Assembly (NCBI RefSeq): GCF_001429725.1
Contig: NZ_LMHV01000005.1
Location: 85,449-149,448 of the forward strand
Source of the DNA: Rhizobium sp. Root708
Lineage (GTDB): Bacteria > Pseudomonadota > Alphaproteobacteria > Rhizobiales > Rhizobiaceae
Reading direction: 5' to 3'
Length of the DNA stretch: 64,000 nt
Each line of letters opens with the position of its first letter. Position 1 is the first letter of the stretch. The position numbers were made by a program, and so were the translations under genes. Under the pieces are notes generated by a model that saw only the letters and a list, made by a program, of their open reading frames with translations, searched no databases and was not told the DNA's origin. Shown piece by piece: positions 61,362-64,000 of this stretch.

Positions 61362-62035
61362 TGGGGCGTCTTGGCCAACCAGATAACGTGGCGGGCGCCG
61401 CCACGTTTGCCGTTGGCGCGTGTGTTCACGACATCGACGGCAAAGCCGCAATCACGCAGTCGGCGTGTGAAGCTTTCATCGGGGCCGGATGACCACACAC
61501 CAAGTATGCCGCCCGGACGCAACGCGTTTCTGGCGGCCCGCAGCCCGTTGAAATTGTAAAGCTGATCATTGGATCGGCGCGTCAGTCCGTCCGGGCCGTT
61601 GTCTACGTCGAGCAGGATGGCATCGAACTTTCGCTTGCTGCTGCTGATCAGCTCCGCGACATCGCCCTCGTGGATTGCTACGCGTGGATCGTCCAGGCAG
61701 CCATTGAAAACCGACGCCATCGGTCCTCGCGCCCAGGCGACCACGGCAGGGATCAGTTCCCCGACGACGATGCTGGCATTCTCGGGCAGCACGCCGAGCG
61801 CTGCTCGCAGCGTGAATCCCATGCCCAAGCCGCCGATGAGCATTGTCGGTCGTTGGCGGTCCTTGATGAGTTCGAAGGAACGGGTCGCAAGCGCTTCCTC
61901 CGATCCGCTCAGCCGACTGTTCATCAGCTCGTTCGAGCCGAGCATGATCGAGAATTCCTGGCCGCGCTGTTTCAGGCGCAGGTTACCCTGCTCTCCTGGT
62001 ATCGGGGCGGAATCGAGCTCAATCCAAGGGAGCAT
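61349..62035 (-). CDS. Spermidine synthase-like methyltransferase-fold protein
   Basis: A 228-aa Rossmann-fold protein with the spermidine-synthase layout: TMLIGGLGMGFTLRAAL (nucleotide loop, about residues 64-80), VVGELIPAVVAWA and FDAILLDVDNGPDGLT (about 135-150), where an aminopropyltransferase has its acidic substrate site. The gatekeeper DxxD motif is not intact, so polyamine synthesis is doubtful and a methyltransferase role possible. It overlaps the aldolase gene tail-to-tail by 13 bp. Confidence 0.82.
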   Translation of the reverse strand: MLPWIELDSAPIPGEQGNLRLKQRGQEFSIMLGSNELMNSRLSGSEEALATRSFELIKDRQRPTMLIGGLGMGFTLRAALGVLPENASIVVGELIPAVVAWARGPMASVFNGCLDDPRVAIHEGDVAELISSSKRKFDAILLDVDNGPDGLTRRSNDQLYNFNGLRAARNALRPGGILGVWSSGPDESFTRRLRDCGFAVDVVNTRANGKRGGARHVIWLAKTPHHPA

Positions 62036-62122
62036 AGCAAAGGGGCCTTTCGTTGCCCGGCCCCACTATCACGAAAGCGACGGGTCCGGGAAACGAAAAC
62101 CGTTTCTGCTGCTCAGTCAGCC

Positions 62123-62410
62123 TCACCGGTTTGTGGCACAGGCCTGGCTTGCGTTCCGGTTGGCGGAATTTCGCTGGTACTGGCCGCAGCGTGGAACATA
62201 GACCGGTGCGGAATAGGAGGTGCTGTTGGTTTCGAACGAGTCGAGTGGGATCGACAAGCCGCTGTCGGATTGATCGGTGCCGAAAGAGGTTCCAATCGGT
62301 GGCGAACCGTCGAAGCGACCGCTGCTATCCATGCCCATGCTCGCTTGCGCCATGGCGCTGCCTGCAAGTGCGAGTGTGATTACGGAGGATATAACGAAAA
62401 GCCTGCGCAT
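62123..62410 (-). CDS. Small secreted protein of unknown function
   Basis: A 95-aa protein with a Sec signal peptide (MRRLFVISSVITLALAGSAMAQ, cleavage near AMA/QA). The mature part is Ser/Gly/Asn-rich and ends with two cysteines (RCGQYQRN...ACATNR) that could form a disulfide. AAGGGG lies upstream of the ATG. Family not recognised. Confidence 0.65.
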   Translation of the reverse strand: MRRLFVISSVITLALAGSAMAQASMGMDSSGRFDGSPPIGTSFGTDQSDSGLSIPLDSFETNSTSYSAPVYVPRCGQYQRNSANRNASQACATNR

Positions 62411-62500
62411 GCCGAATCCCCTTCAAGTTGAAAACCCAAGAAGGAAACTAGCGCGCCGCGTGGCTTATTCCAGCGGCGCGCGCTACGTCTTTTTGACGGC

Positions 62501-63142
<642 letters not shown>

Positions 63143-63160
63143 ATTTCTTCCTCCTGATAA

Positions 63161-64000
63161 TTATCGGCCCAATCGTCCGTCGACGAGCGATTCCGCGAGC
63201 GGCGCCGGGCGTTCGGTGTGTGTGCCAATCGAGACGGTACGACCGGTCTCGGACGCTGTTTGGAAAGCCTCCATGACTTCCAGGACGTGGAGGGCAAGGT
63301 CGCCGTTGGCGCGGTGCGGCCGGTTTGAGCGGATCGCATGCGCAAGGTCGGCAACACCGATCGAGCGGTAGTTGCCGTCAGCGTAAGGCGCCGTGAGAGG
63401 CTGCTGCTCGAAGCTGCCGCCCTTTTTGGCAAGCTCGACATCGCCGCCGAAGTGGTTCGGATCGGGAACGATCAGCGTGCCTTCCGTGCCGTAAATCTCC
63501 AATGGGACATGCTTGTGCGCAGCGACGTCGAAGCTCATGCCGATCTGCACGACGGCACCGTTGGCAAACGCCATCATTCCGGCCACGTGGGTCGGGATGT
63601 GAACCGGGATATGCTCGCCGTTGCGCGGTTCGCTGGTAATGACGCGCTCCTTGCGCGGCGTGATCGCGAAGCCGGCGACCTGAGCGACCGGGCCAAAGAG
63701 ATTGACCAGATCCGTGATGTAATAGGGGCCCATGTCGAGCATCGGCCCGCCGCCGACTTCATAGTAAAAGGCCGGATTCGGATGCCAGCGCTCGTGACCC
63801 GGGCACATGAAGGTCGCGGTTCCGCCGACAGGCTGCCCGATGACGCCCTGATCGATCAGGCCGCGGGCCGTCTGGTGGCCGCCGCCGAGAAACGTATCGG
63901 GCGCCGCGCCAATCCGCAGCCCCTTTGCCTGCGCTGCCTGCGCCAGTGTCTTGCCCTCGGCGAAGTTGATGCCAAGCGGCTTTTCCGAATAGGTGTGCTT
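63161..64000 (-). CDS. Gfo/Idh/MocA family oxidoreductase, N-terminus beyond window
   Basis: A partial NAD(P)-dependent sugar dehydrogenase; 279 codons plus stop are visible and the reading frame is open to the window edge. The remaining part starts at the conserved EKPLG motif (SEKPLGIN), so about the first 90 residues with the Rossmann nucleotide loop are missing. Substrate-domain landmarks include GGGPMLDMGPYYITDLVNLFGP and GTEGTLIVPDPNHFGGD. With ThuA downstream it resembles the ThuA-ThuB arrangement. Confidence 0.9.
   Translation of the reverse strand, partial: KHTYSEKPLGINFAEGKTLAQAAQAKGLRIGAAPDTFLGGGHQTARGLIDQGVIGQPVGGTATFMCPGHERWHPNPAFYYEVGGGPMLDMGPYYITDLVNLFGPVAQVAGFAITPRKERVITSEPRNGEHIPVHIPTHVAGMMAFANGAVVQIGMSFDVAAHKHVPLEIYGTEGTLIVPDPNHFGGDVELAKKGGSFEQQPLTAPYADGNYRSIGVADLAHAIRSNRPHRANGDLALHVLEVMEAFQTASETGRTVSIGTHTERPAPLAESLVDGRLGR

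Overview
The window is GC-rich, densely coded alphaproteobacterial DNA. A rhizobial L-rhamnose locus (rhaK-U-Q-P-T-S-R opposite rhaD-I), rhizobial-style hook genes, an EcfG-type stress promoter and a Wzx/Wzy/ExoQ-like polysaccharide set point to Rhizobiaceae (Rhizobium, Agrobacterium/Allorhizobium or Neorhizobium). The species cannot be fixed from sequence alone. No tRNA, rRNA, CRISPR array, insertion sequence or prophage was seen.

Layout. 1-13.4 kb: a truncated copper-type P1B ATPase with a MerR/CueR-type promoter; pbpC overlapping a 1822-aa alpha-2-macroglobulin; a single-domain response regulator behind an EcfG-type promoter; a HupE-like permease; CopD; and a Wzx-type flippase. 13.4-25.5 kb: a compact biosynthetic locus with a six-domain PKS (KS-AT-KR-DH-ACP-TE), divergent from an NRPS (formyltransferase, relic of a condensation domain, adenylation domain with an embedded luciferase-like monooxygenase, PCP) and its phosphopantetheinyl transferase. 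25.5-29.4 kb: polysaccharide genes (WecG/TagA-type and family-2 glycosyltransferases, Wzy/ExoQ-like polymerase). 29.4-41.7 kb: a small secreted protein, a hydratase and the complete rhamnose locus. 41.7-45 kb: an ECF sigma factor divergent from a carboxymuconolactone decarboxylase-like gene, a TetR regulator and small genes. 45-58 kb: flgE-flgK-flgL, two paralogous TetR regulators, a DUF6502/DUF5666 pair, a six-repeat DUF1217 protein, an ArsR regulator and an EF-hand protein. 58-64 kb: a catabolic cluster (amidase, sugar isomerase-like, HpcH/HpaI aldolase), a spermidine-synthase-like protein, a ThuA-like protein and a truncated Gfo/Idh/MocA oxidoreductase.

Two parts look least described. The first is the NRPS-PKS locus. 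My hand-read A-domain code (D-I-L-Q-F-G-M-I-W-K) is close to the textbook glycine code. The domains imply a very small product: N-formylated, possibly oxidised glycine extended once by the PKS. The locus sits inside surface-polysaccharide genes. The second is a putative regulon at 45-57.7 kb. Three copies of a 24-bp palindrome (half-site TTAMAGAACY, 4-bp spacer) lie between tetR-1 and flgE, upstream of the DUF1217 gene, and between tetR-2 and the EF-hand gene. This suggests that the TetR pair controls an orphan hook and secreted-protein set.

All functions are read from sequence by eye. Family names rest on recognised motifs, not on database searches.
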